From contig JAUJYZ010000245.1 in NCBI GenBank assembly GCA_033675265.1, positions 996,189 through 1,060,188 on the forward strand: a stretch of DNA of 64,000 bases, written 5' to 3'. The first letter of the stretch is position 1. Each line of letters begins with the position of its first letter. Made by a program: the position numbers and the translations under genes. Positions 47,623 to 58,768 of this stretch are shown here, one piece after another. This stretch comes from Actinostola sp. cb2023. Its lineage: Eukaryota; Cnidaria; Anthozoa; Actiniaria; Actinostolidae. A model generated the notes under the pieces. That model did not search any database. It saw nothing but the letters and a program-made list of their open reading frames with translations, and had not been told where the DNA came from.

Positions 47623-48000
47623 GATATACTATTGGGTTCGGCAAGTAAATGCTTCTTGCACTTATTTATGATGCCATATTTTCCTCTTTGGCAAACATGT
47701 TATAAGCAAATTGAATTCTTGCCGTTAAAAATGGTCAAGCTGGCAAATTTGAATTTCATTTTCAATTTCAAATTTGACTGGTTTTAGCAGATTTCTCGAT
47801 GATACAACAAACGTTGCCTGGAGTCCTATGCCCGTTAGCTGATTTGACCTCTTTTTATAAAAGCTTGCCAAAATCTTCTATTTTCTAGGCAAGGAATTTC
47901 ATTTTTCAATGTTATTTGCTGAAATTTTGGTTTTGGAATATCCGAAGTCATTCTGGAACGTGTTTTTAACTTTGACTTCGCCTAAATATAGCTAATTGCT

Positions 48001-48180
48001 TAACCCATTCGCTCCTACACCGGCCGAAACCGGCCGTAAACATCGAAGTTAGGGTTGGGGTTAACTCAAAACTAGGGTTAGGGCAACGATTCAGGCTTAG
48101 GGTTATTTTTTTTTGCCCTTGGGTTAAGTTCTGGAAGCTAGGGTTAGATTTGACTGAAGGCTGGCTTAGGGGCTAGGGCT
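48001..48180. repeat. Partial MITE end followed by degenerate TTAGGG-like words
   Basis: TTAACCCATTCGCTCCTACA with CCGGCCGAAACCGGCCGTAA repeats the start of the 49393 element. It is followed by scattered GTTAGGG, CTAGGGTTAGGG and CTTAGGGTTA words to about 48170. Confidence 0.6.
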
Positions 48181-48512
48181 AGTCACGTGACAAGCATCAC
48201 TCCCCCCCCCTGGATCACCATAGGGTGAGTGTGACCATTGGTCTGACTAATATCCACGACAACTATTCTTCTCTGCTGTCTAAATTTCACAATGACCACT
48301 CCCTCAACTTTGACTTTTTGACCTATATGTAAAATTGGGCTTTTGAGGTCTATAACAAATACCCTCCCCCCCTAAGTCCTTCAATCAAGCTCAGTTTCAA
48401 ATAAAATTTGGCATGTATAACCGTCTTAGGTAGACTTAATGTTTTAAATAGTTTTTGGTAGGAAAAATGGCAAGTCAGTGAAAAAAAAAAAAAAAATTTG
48501 ATTGAATTTAAC

Positions 48513-49390
48513 CAAGAGACCATAATACTAAGAGAGCGAATCGCGCGGAATGATGGTTGGGATATGCTCGTGGCGCTAAATCTATTTTTAGTAAACCGGA
48601 AGGTGAGCACACATCAGTAAAATTTTACTTCCGGCAGATAAAATCTCTTCCGCTAAAACGCTTTAAAAAAATCAAGAAAACATAGCTTAAAAGCTCGTAA
48701 ATTTCGGGATGATAACGTTCATGTCAAAAGACGACAGTAAATTGAAAACTGCTACGGTAAAGACAGTGAATTTCAGTCCGGCTTTGAAAGTTGAAAGCAT
48801 TTTTGAATTTTCGATCTTTGAACGCGGCCGCGCCGCGGCTTCCCGCCATTTATGTAAATAAGAAATCTGCTGCGGAATCAAATTCAAACAAGAAATTAGA
48901 TCGATTGTGTCGTTCAACCTGTGCTATTCTACATGAAATGGCTTCATATAACACCGTAAGGGATTGATTTCTTTGAAAAGGAGTTGTAAAGTTTGAAAAG
49001 AGTAAAAAAAAACATCACCTGGTGAGTCGGGATTGACCAACTCAACATGGAAACCAAAAACTACAACTACAAGCCTGCTGATTGTCGCTGATATTTGTAC
49101 TTCCAGTTCTTCGTTTATTGCTTTGAACAATTAGAGAGTATTCACAAGAAAAGATGGAATCGATGACTTATGGATTGATTGCAAGAGTTTTAATTTTAAT
49201 TTTACCATTATGATAACAGCAATAACAACATTCATAGCTAGCCGGCGTTTTATCGAAAGAGTTTTTTCTGCCGGAAGTCAGATTTCGCTGAAGTGTGCTC
49301 ACCTTCCGGTTTACTAAAAATAGATTTAGCGCCACGAGCATGGGCCACACATCAGTACGAGATTCGCTCTCTTAGTATTATGGTCTCTTG
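48513..49390. mobile_element. 0.88-kb DNA element with 7-bp target duplication
   Basis: CAAGAGACCATAATACTAAG at the left is mirrored by CTTAGTATTATGGTCTCTTG at the right, and the arms continue (AGCGAATC, TAAATCTATTTTTAGTAAAC). ATTTAAC flanks both ends (48506-48512, 49391-49397). No transposase is visible. Confidence 0.8.
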
Positions 49391-49392
49391 AT

Positions 49393-50419
49393 TTAACCCA
49401 TTCGCTCCTACACCGGCCGAAACCGGCCGTAAACATCGATAGTGCTTTGAAAAATTCTAACTTTCTGAATTTTCGTAACATCGATCTCATGGCCAGTTAT
49501 TAGTGACAACTAGATAACTCTTCATATTTTAACCTCAAGTAAACTGACTTACAGGTCCGATTTCTGGGCATTAGTTCAATTTGTTTGCCATAAAAATCAA
49601 AAATGCGTGTTTTTGACGCAATTTTACACCTCGAAAATGACCGACATTTGACTTGGATTTTCTTCCAAAATACATCCTTACGAAACAAAACGCCACTTTC
49701 TCAGCAAACTTCCATCTCTCTTCTTGATATAGTCGTGAATTTTGCCCTCTCTTTTCCTTAACTCGCCGAACAATAGCCATTTCCTTAGGACCACTTTCGC
49801 TAACACGTGTTTTCCTTCTGCACGCCCGAAAAGGATGCCGGGAAACATCCGGGAATTTCGGCATAGATCTCCCCCGAAAATCCCTCTTTTAAGAATATAT
49901 AGAGTGTCGAGCCACTCGGTCCTACAGGCAAAATATTGCACCGGTTGCATTCTTTACAAGTCCAAAGTCGCCAAAAATGCCTTTGTAGGTCCTGGAATCC
50001 ACCACAGAAAGACCAGAGAGACGATTTCACAATTGAGTCCGCCATTTTGAATTTCCAAACGGCAAAGTCGAAATTTGTTCGTGAATTCGTATAGAGATCT
50101 AAACTCCTGAGTTCTTCCAGGAGAACGGTCTCTACCACACCAGTCAAGCTTAATGATGCTGTCCTGGGGGCTTCTGTGGTGAATAATGGCTATAAACACT
50201 CTAAAAATGCAAAATTGGCCTTTTCGAGTAGTGATTACTACTAGCCCCTACGAACTCCCAAGAAGAAAGGCAGAACACGTGAAGAAGCGAGCCCACAGGC
50301 ATTCAGAACTGTCAAGATTTCCATGGAAACCCCTTATACGGAATCGAAATTTCCTACGACGTGATTAGGTCCAGAAAATCGCTAAAAAACTCAAAATAGC
50401 TCAGGAGCGAATGGGTTAA
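49393..50419. mobile_element. 1.0-kb element with TTAACCCATTCGCTCC ends
   Basis: The left end TTAACCCATTCGCTCCTACA and right end CAGGAGCGAATGGGTTAA are complementary. It is directly adjacent to the 48513-49390 element. Its left tip also occurs alone at 48003. Open frames of about 100 codons inside (49742-50147) are unrecognised and overlap on both strands. Confidence 0.65.
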
Positions 50420-50881
50420 TCGTTGTCGAGTCAAAAATCATAAATCAAAGAAGCTGAGACCGCAAGGAAGGATGGGAAATTAGTTCATGAGCGACATTAC
50501 ATACAGATATATTCAATGTTCTCGTAGTTTTGAAGGTATATGAGGTCGATAATTTGACGCTGTTATTTGAGAGTTTTAATTTCCCAGAATTCCATTTGGT
50601 CATTTTGGGCTCCTGATAGTATCTCTAATTTGAAGATAAGTTTACACTCTAATATACTATGATAATCATGCTATTTTGCACAAGAAACCAGACACATCTC
50701 TCGTGTGTAAATATTTTGTCAGGTTTCACAGGCTCACCACCCTCTGTTTGTGTATTGGGCTTCCTGTGTCTTATTTGATCGATACAGTATATGGCCGTAA
50801 ATTCACTTCTAGAATCCTGTCCTTTTGATATCTTGCATTTCATGGAGCCATTGGAGGTGCTCGACTACACTAGCCTGCGTA

Positions 50882-51232
50882 GCGGCCTCTGAGTCCGAAG
50901 GGAAAAAGGAGAGGGGAAGGGACTGGGGAGAGGAGGGAAAAAGGGAGGGGGATTGGGGAAGAGGGGAGGAGGGAAAAAGGGAGGGGGATTGGGGAAGAGG
51001 GAAAAAGGGAGGGGGATTGGGGAAGAGGGGAGGAGGGAAAAAGGGAGGGGGATTGGGGAAGAGGGGAGGAGGGAAAAAGGGAGGGGGATTGGGGAAGAGG
51101 GGAGGAGGGAAAAAGGGAGGGGGATTGGGGAAGAGGGGAGGAGTGAAAAAGGGAGGGGGATTGGGGAAGAGGGGAGGAGGGAAAAAGGGAGGGGGATTGG
51201 GGAAGAGGGGAGGAGGGAAAAAGGGAGTGTAA
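50882..51232. repeat. Purine-rich minisatellite, 35-bp unit
   Basis: The unit is built on AGGGAGGGGGATTGGGGAAG plus AGGGGAGGAGGGAAAA, repeated about eight to nine times with few differences. One strand is almost all purine, so it could form triplex or G-quadruplex. Long open frames in all phases are repeat artefacts. Confidence 0.92.
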
Positions 51233-52029
51233 AAGGTCGAACAAACAATCGATCATATTCGGCTGGAAAATAATCTCATCTTTATGAACAAACACTTGAC
51301 ACTTTGCACGAGAGATGTGTCTTGTTTCTGGTGCAAAATAACATAGAATAGTATATTAGAATGTGTAAACTTACCCTTCTAAACAAAGCGTCCCAGAGAT
51401 TCCATATGTGCTTTTCGCTTCACTCGATGTATTTTCATCGGGTACATCGTCGCGACATCGTGGCTGATTTTCGATCACCCGACTAGTTCCGAACACTATC
51501 CGAATTACTTACTGACGGACGGACCTCTGCGGACGGACGGACGGACTTACACACTCGATGGCATAGTGGCTACGTCTCCGTAGAGACAGTAGCCACCAAA
51601 AATACATGCCATTAGGATATTTGATTAGATATGTCACGCATCGCAGTGTTCAGTGAACATTTCGAAAGCTTATTACTCGGGCTCTTCCGAAGGAAGCCCG
51701 AGTTATAAAATGGGCTTTCTTGTTTTTTTATTTATTTTTTATCATGGTGATATGAAGAAAAAATGCGAAGAATGAAGAAAGAATGCGATGTATTTGATCG
51801 TATAGAGTTTCAAGATTTCTCAGCAGATAAGGGAAAACAAACCACACACAGGACTCAAGTCGATTTGAATCTTAGTTTTGAAAGCAGCTGTAGATCTTCA
51901 AGCTATTAAAGGTCAGGATTCTAGTTGATCGTTCGACGATGAAGCTAAGGCGCGTTTGTTTTTGTTATAAATGAAACGACATCTTTCATTATAATTAAAC
52001 TCACGACCAGCGATGTAACTACATCTATT

Positions 52030-52546
52030 GACAGAAAGCTATATGTACAGAAGTCATGCAAACAATCGAGCCAGTTTATTCCACGTTTGAAAAATTCAGT
52101 ACGATTACAGTTGTGTGATACTTGTGTGAGTCATACATCTATTACGCGACCTAATTTTAGAACCGCCGCGTAGCGCTATTTAGAACAGAATTTCCACGCT
52201 CAAAACAGGTCAGTGAACGGCAAAAATACAATCGAAATCAAAACGTCCTTAGATTTTAGGGATCTATTACGACAGAAAGCTATATGTACAGAAGTCATGC
52301 AAACAATCGAACCAGTCGAGTTATTTTCAGTAACTCACGATGGATGTTTATTTTATTCCACGTTTGAAAAATTCAGTACGATTACAGTTGTGTGATCCTT
52401 GTGTGAGTCAAACATCTATTACGCGACCTAATTTTAGAACCGTCGCGTAGCGCTATTTAAAACAGAATTTCCACGCTCAAAACAGGTCAGTAAACGGCAA
52501 AAATACAATCGAAATCAAAACGTCCTTAGATTTTAGGGATCTATTA
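52030..52546. repeat. Tandem direct duplication of about 240-275 bp
   Basis: GACAGAAAGCTATATGTACA begins both copies (about 52030 and 52272). Both continue through CCACGTTTGAAAAATTCAGT and GCGTAGCGCTATTTA to TTTTAGGGATCTATTAC. Copy 2 has about 35 extra bases near 52315-52350. Confidence 0.85.
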
Positions 52547-52562
52547 CAGAAGAAGACGCTCA

Positions 52563-53010
52563 GTGACGAGGGAGACTATTTGTGTCGGTGAGCATAGATA
52601 AAGATCTCCGACTCTTCAAGGTACGCTGTGGTACGTCTTTAAACGTATTTGAGGTCACTTGAGGTCACATCTTAAATCTAACAAAAGCAGCTTTTGATTT
52701 TTAATCGATAATTCCTTTCTGATTTCCAAATTTCGAGATAAATCGAACAAGATCTTTCAATGTATAGGCAGAGACAGCAGATTGGTCGAGCTTTGTCACA
52801 TCATACCGTAGTCTGAATCAACTGGATGTTTAAAAGATACGAAGCTCGACTTTCCTCTGCGATAACGAAGAAACCAAAGACGTTATCAGAACCGTCTGAT
52901 CATGAATATGAACCTCAACTGGATGTTCCAAGTACGTGCTACGGAAGTACGATCCGGAGATTTTTATCTATGCTCACCGACACATATATACATAGTCTCC
53001 CTCGTCACAC
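52563..53010. mobile_element. Fold-back element of about 450 bp
   Basis: GTGACGAGGGAGACTATTTG and TCGGTGAGCATAGATAAAGA at the left are mirrored at the right (TTTATCTATGCTCACCGACA, AGTCTCCCTCGTCAC). Confidence 0.75.
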
Positions 53011-54784
53011 AACTGTCAGTCATTGTCAGGTCCCTCCTCACGCAACTGACATTGTCCTTGTCATAAGCCCGAGTGTACGCTCATTGAGCGTCTTGTCTTT
53101 TCTTTAAAAAACAAAGCAGTTTACAGTACAGGTAGTCTCCCTTGCGTGACGACACTTAGCACGGCTGCGAGGGAGACTACAGCACAGGCAGCCCAGTAAA
53201 TTATTCAGTACTCGCGGGGAGAAAAATCGAAAAAAAAAACCCCTTATTAGGTCATTTTTCTCCCTGCTCCCTGTTTGTTTCGGTTGTTTAACTTCCTCCC
53301 TCTATATTTCTATGCCATTTTTCTCCCTGTTCCCTGTTTTTTTTCGGTTGTTTCTCCCTCCCTCTATATTTTGAGCCATTTCTCCCTCCTCCCTGATCCG
53401 TTCCTCTCCGCTCCCTTAAGAGGCCGTCTCCCTAAAAACCACCCACTCAAATTCGCGCCTAAAATAATTTTTCCTGAAACTCTAGCGACTGAAAGACTTC
53501 ATCAAGGTTAGTACTAAAACAGGTTTGGTTTGGTTCAAAATATTTTTCTGGCGGCGTTAGAAACCGCCAAACATTTTGACCAGCCAGGGCCCAGTAGCGA
53601 CGTCTCAAAACTTGAAATTAGGCATTATTCGTGGCGCTGTAGAAACTTCAATTCGCATCATCAGGCAATGAATTTCATGTCAAATTGCTCACATATCTTT
53701 CTAGTTTTCCTAGTAACTGAGATGTATTTCCTCAATTTAACCGTTGAAGCAAAAACAAGCATATTGTGACCCCTACTAATCACCACGGATTGAGGGCTCG
53801 AAATAACCTCGATTGAGACGCTGATTTCGCGAAAGTGGCACTTATCTGGAAACTCTAGCCTATGCAACCAAAAAGTACAGTCCTTTATTGATACAAATAT
53901 GTAAAAACCTGTGTACGTTTTCAATATTTCAGAAGTTATGGCCATTTTTATAAGCACACGTGCAACATTTTGTGGTTTTCTGGTAGGTGCAAAATCGGAC
54001 TCTCTCAAGCAGAGTTAATTGAAAATAGGGCTTACCTTGCTTCCCAGCTCAAGGATATTTCCTTATTCATCCATACTTGAATCCTTCAGATACTTAAATT
54101 CACAAGTAGATCCTGTTAGAAGGTAGGCATTCCCTTCGTAACTTGAAGACGGCCATTGTTGAATCGCCTGTCAGCGAGCCAGAACTCGAAATCATGACTT
54201 CTTTTCGCGCTGAATAATTCTTGCGAGATCAATTAAGTGCTGAATTATTTTGAGAATTAAAAAATGAACAATCAAAGACTTAATTTTGAGGAGAAAGTCA
54301 ACATTTTAGGGCTCTACATCGAAGAAAACTAGCCATCTAGACCCTCGATGTGCATGTTGTTGCTTCCACAGAGGTCCGCTTAAATGAGTGAAACCGCTGG
54401 TGGAATGTATCGACACAACAGCGCGCACACAAACTTGGGCCTATGATCGTCATCTATCAGTTAAATCCTACTTCTTTTTATGCGAAAATATTTGTCGCTT
54501 AACAAGATAATTCCAGACTTTTTAGTTTTTATCAAAATATCACTGACATGTTACCGATTTGCCATATAATAAATAAATAATACAGCGATATTTTTTGAAA
54601 TCCAATATGATTTAATACATATCATATCATTACATGACAGCCGTCTATTGTCATGATGAGTTCAGTATCTGTTATCATAGTGCAGGAATATGGTGCACAA
54701 ATTGTACAGAATTGTTCAGTTTTTGGTTACAAGCATGAAAATTGGCACAACGATAGAAGACCACATGCTGACTAATTTCTGATG

Positions 54785-55260
54785 TAGCGCCACGCCCAAA
54801 AATGATTACTTCCAGTTTTACAGCAGTGGAATTAATTTTCTCTTAAAATTAGATAAGAGTGTTGCATTAACAAGGATATTCCATAAAATGCAATATATTT
54901 TATGAGTACCGTCCTCTCCACATGACCAGCTATAGTACCACGCCCTATTATCCATACTTCCAGTTTTATATGAATGGAATTGATCACAATAAAAATTAAT
55001 AAAAACAATTGTTTCCTTTCACACTTCCACCATCAATTAATTCTATCTGATCAAATGTTATATGCTCTTTCATTTCACATGTAGCGCGCCACACCCAAAA
55101 ACTGATACTGCCAGTATAAATACATAGGAATATTTTATGTTCTTAAAATATAAAGATTATTAACCTTGTTTTTTTAAGCTGATGAGGTAGAATCGGACCG
55201 AAATGATAAAATACCAGTCATGGCCACGCCCTTTCATCGCTACTTCCAGTAATACTATAC
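54785..55260. repeat. Four degenerate direct repeats, about 140-150 bp period (left arm)
   Basis: The pattern CCACGCCC - about 10 bases - ACTTCCAGT - about 15 bases - GGAATT or GGAGTT occurs near 54790, 54938, 55090 and 55223. The right arm carries the complement of all four (56715-57180). Confidence 0.7.
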
Positions 55261-55439
55261 GGTGGAGTTAATTATCTCACTGAAAAGATAATTTTATTAA
55301 TTTTATGTTAAATAAGGTTTGGAGTATGTATGATCTGACTCTTTGATGATAAAAATCCTTGAAAATCATTGCAGTTTATTTGTAAGAATCAATAAATCCT
55401 TACTCTTTTTAATAATTTATCAAGTTAATCAATCCTGTT

Positions 55440-56420
55440 CACAATAACCTACACACTTACACTTGGCTGTGCACTGAACTGAGCTGCATTTGGATGCATT
55501 TGCAACGACCCTTGCATCCCTTGTCTTGCTGAAATCCACACTTGATCAGGTGGCTCTACACACCTTAGAAATCTCCTGCTTGGTTGTCTACAGTGGCTTC
55601 CATTCATCATTTACATCAGATTTTGTCCATCCCCATTCAGATAGGGAGGGTTGTAGGGAGGGTTGTAGCTGTAACGACTGTCCCCAGCAATAGACATTAT
55701 GCATAATGACGTAATATGACTACAACTACCAGAATGCTTTGCACATCTTCTTTTGTGAGATAATTAGTACCCTTTGTCTTAGTGAATTGTGAGCTGTTTA
55801 TTAAGCATTACTTGGCAGCTAAAACTGAATTACGTAATTTACCATTGAATGAATTACCTCACGAGCGAATAAAAATCTAAAAAAATAAAGAAAATTCGCA
55901 AAGCATTCTGGTAGTTGTAGTCACATTATTACGTCATTATGCTTAAGGTCTATAGCCTAATTGATTGGCGGAAGAATCAGTGGTATCCATCGACTCGGCC
56001 GTTTTTGAGAACATCTCCTTTCAAGTACTCGTTTTGCAGTATAGTAGTAAAACAAAACGCTCTTGCAGGATGGCATGTTGTTGTAATAGGTTTTCACTCA
56101 AGGCTTCCAATGCTGGTGTGACTACCTCGAATGACTTCCAAGTTTCCCAGGCAGAGCATTTCCCCTTTCCAGCGAATTATGATATTTGATCGCAGCCAGT
56201 GAAGGCCGCATGGAAAGCAGGAAGTGCCGCAGCTTTGTTAGGGCCTATTGCTCTAACAACTTTATGAACTGCATGCAGTAAGGTGGAAAGCTTTTCCTGT
56301 GCCCATTGCAACCCCACAGTTCTTCTGCCCCAATTCAGTTGGTAAACGTGACCACGTCAGTGTCTTCAGTAAAGCTAAAAGGTTTCTGACTTCAGTAGAT
56401 GGCGCAGTCCTTGCAATGAA
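55440..56420 (-). pseudogene. Decayed multi-copy cnidarian gene in the inverted-repeat spacer
   Basis: Read on the minus strand through several frameshifts and stops, the region carries ALPAFHAAFTGCD, KGKCSAWETWKSF, ERFVLLLY, SEWGWTKSD with KPLWTTKQEISK, and finally a cysteine-rich KGCKGRCKC segment. This order (FHA-x-TGCD, then AWxTW, ERFV-x-LLY, WGW, then a CxC-type cysteine cluster) matches a family of large, highly repeated uncharacterised proteins in cnidarian genomes that I associate with mobile DNA; I cannot name its Pfam entry. The MITE at 55691-55952 interrupts it between ERFV and WGW. Upstream parts are missing. Confidence 0.55.
55691..55952. mobile_element. 262-bp MITE inside the decayed gene
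   Basis: TAGACATTATGCATAATGAC then TGACTACAACTACCAGAATG are mirrored on the right (CATTCTGGTAGTTGTAGTCA, ending GGTCTA). It splits the WGW and ERFV parts of the surrounding pseudogene. Confidence 0.85.
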
Positions 56421-58000
56421 GAAGAAGCCTAATTTCGCGTGCTTTATGCCTAGTAATCCATACTAAAGATGTTATGATGCAACATCATTGCTTTTCAGTG
56501 TAATCGTGAATAAATTAGGTATTACGAGCTTCACGTGTCATACTTAAAAAAAACGTGCAAGAAAAAAATCACATCACGTTTCATCACCTGCGATCATTGA
56601 ACATTATAGTAATATTAAAGTTCTACAAAAATTCACAAAGTTCATATGATAGTAGCTATATTTTAAAATTAATAAAATTATCTTTTCAGTGAGATAATTA
56701 ACTCCACCGTATAGTATTACTGGAAGTAGCGATGAAATGGCGTGGCCATGACTGGTATTTTATCATTTCGGTCCGATTCTACCTCATCAGCTTAAAAACA
56801 AGGTTAATAATCTTTATATTTTAAGAACATAAAATATTCCTATGTATTTATACTGTCAGTATCAGTTTTTGGGTGTGGCGCTACATGTGAAATGAAAGAG
56901 CATATAGCATTTGATCAGGTAGCATTAATTGATGGTGGAAGTGTGAAAGGAAACAATTGTTTTTATTAATTTTTATTGTAATCAATTCCGTTCATATAAA
57001 ACTGGAAGTATGGATAATAGGGCGTGGTACTATAGCTGGTCATGTGGAGAGGACGGTACTCATAAAATATATTGCATTTTATGGAATATCCTTGTTAATG
57101 CAACACTCTAATCTAATTTTAAGAGAAAATTAATTCCACTGCTGTAAAACTGGAAGTAATCATTTTTGGGCGTGGCGCTACATCAGAAATTAGTCAGCAT
57201 GTGGTCTTCTATCGTTGTGCCAATTTTCATGCTTGTAACCAAAAACTGAACAATTCTGCACCATATTCCTGCACTATCAGTGTTATCTCAACCACAACTA
57301 ATCATAGGCAAAGCTAGCGATGCCCTTCGCCGCGGTCTCGGATGAAACGTCGCCCCGAGCACGCGCCGAAGAGCAACGGTGGACTCTCGAGCATGGAGAT
57401 ATAATAATCAATAATAATTATGAGATATATAGGCTATACGTTCTTGAAAGTAATTCATATTACTTTAGCTGATTTCTGAATTCCAGTACCATTTCGTCCT
57501 CCCTCAGGCATACATACATACATATGTCGGGCATTTGACATTTATGTCCAGCTAGAGCGTTGCTAATGTCCCACAATGGCGTTAGCATGCGCAATTGAAA
57601 GCAATTATATGTTACTGTATGGCTCAGTCAATCCCAACGATGGGGCATTTTGTGGAGAAAGGCTGCCCCGGGGTAGGGCATTTGTCATTTACTCAAAAGT
57701 AGGAATGTTGTACTAGTTCTTAAAAATTATCAGGTGCTCTTAAAAATATTTAATATTGCAAAATAATAATTCGAAACGTCAGGTAGCGCCTTACCGCCAC
57801 ATATTTGTATTTTCGTTTCAACGTGCGATTTTATGAGTTGTGCAATAATCAACTATGGACGACTCTGTCACTCAGTAAGCTGCAAGATTTCTGCGGTACC
57901 GATAGCGCTTTTGATGTCACTGAATTGATTACAAAAACTGGCTTGGGAGAATATGCATGTGATTTCTATTAGTTCCCAGGGTGGGGCATTTGCACTCTTA

Positions 58001-58442
58001 GGCCCCGTCCACACTACTCCGTTTTCGTTTGAAAAGGAATACTTTTTATGCGTTTTTACCGAGCATCCACGCTAAAACGATCGAATTAAAACGGAGATGT
58101 TTATCTATGAAAGCGGAGACTTTTGAAAACGCAGGTCTATCGTTATAGTGTGGACGGCAAAAACGGAGCTTTTCAGAAATGCTTACGTCACAACCGGAGC
58201 TTTTCAGAACCCAGCCCCAGTTTCCCGCGGGAATAGCCGATAGTATCGCTGGCGCTACTGGAGAATGCGTATTTGAACAGAAGAAACGTCGGAGCAGAGC
58301 CTGGTGACGAAAACGCATCTTTGGATCATCGTTTTCATCCCCAAGTGTGGACAGTCGAAAACGATGTGAAAACGCTAGTGTGGACGCAGAGCTTTTTATC
58401 CTTTTTCCTTTTTTTCAAAAACGGATTAGGGTGGACGGGGCA
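58001..58442. mobile_element. MITE with GGCCCCGTCCAC ends (PIF/Harbinger-like)
   Basis: GGCCCCGTCCACACTACTCC and the right end GGGTGGACGGGGCA are inverted. TTA flanks both ends, the target length used by PIF/Harbinger elements. The superfamily is inference. Confidence 0.7.
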
Positions 58443-58627
58443 TTAATAAACTCTTACCGGAGCCCCACTGCATGTGGGGATTTTGTACTGAATTATGAGC
58501 TGACCCCACCATGGTGATTAGCAACTGTTTCGCTATGCGGCGGCTGCCATTGGCTTCAACTGATCTTTGTTTTATATTGACTTCTCATGTTACAGATTCT
58601 GAAGATATTATGTTTGAAATCTAAATA

Positions 58628-58768
58628 CAGTTGAACCTCCCGTTGCGACCACTCTCGTAAGCGACCACCTCTCCTGAGCGACCAGTTTTTCCAAAATATA
58701 GTTGGAACCTCTCGTAAGCGACCACAAAGCTTGACATTTTGGGTGGTCGCTTACGGGAAGGTCGACTG
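58628..58768. mobile_element. Mariner-type MITE with GTAAGCGACCAC words
   Basis: Termini CAGTTGAACCTCCCGT and CGGGAAGGTCGACTG are flanked by TA; the interior repeats CTCGTAAGCGACCAC. A further fragment ending GCTTCGACTGTA lies near 41270-41300. Confidence 0.75.

Larger units (their letters stand above)
39862..47965. mobile_element. Putative 8.1-kb DNA transposon with TIR and paired palindrome arrays
   Basis: A 34-base inverted repeat bounds the segment: it begins AAACACGTTCCAGAATGACT at 39862-39895 and the exact complement occupies 47932-47965. About 250-350 bp inside each end is an array of exactly 16 ten-base palindromes (GGCAAATGCC, GGCATATGCC and variants) at 25-bp pitch. The interior has other inserted elements and two matched exons of an unrecognised gene. 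No transposase domain was recognised and no clear target-site duplication was found, so autonomy and superfamily are unknown. Large cut-and-paste elements with arrays of subterminal transposase-binding repeats are known; the assignment of this block as one element is inference from the symmetry. Confidence 0.65.

Noticed and set aside
49742..50147. Several 90-115 codon frames on both strands
   Set aside because: They overlap each other inside a TIR-bounded element, and none shows a transposase-like motif.
50825..51295. Long Lys/Gly- or Ser/Pro-rich frames on both strands
   Set aside because: All arise from the 35-bp purine minisatellite; no frame is preferred.
53530..53769. A 79-codon frame repeated exactly on the other strand at 59880-60119
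   Set aside because: The identity follows from the inverted arms being nearly identical DNA; there is no recognisable domain, and composition gives no sign of coding.
55178..55225. Possible hammerhead ribozyme: CTGATGAG ... CGAAA ... GTC within the fourth arm repeat
   Set aside because: The conserved boxes are present in order, but stem II has only about three pairs, stem III does not pair beyond one or two bases, and stem I flanks are not complementary. The other three repeats lack the boxes.
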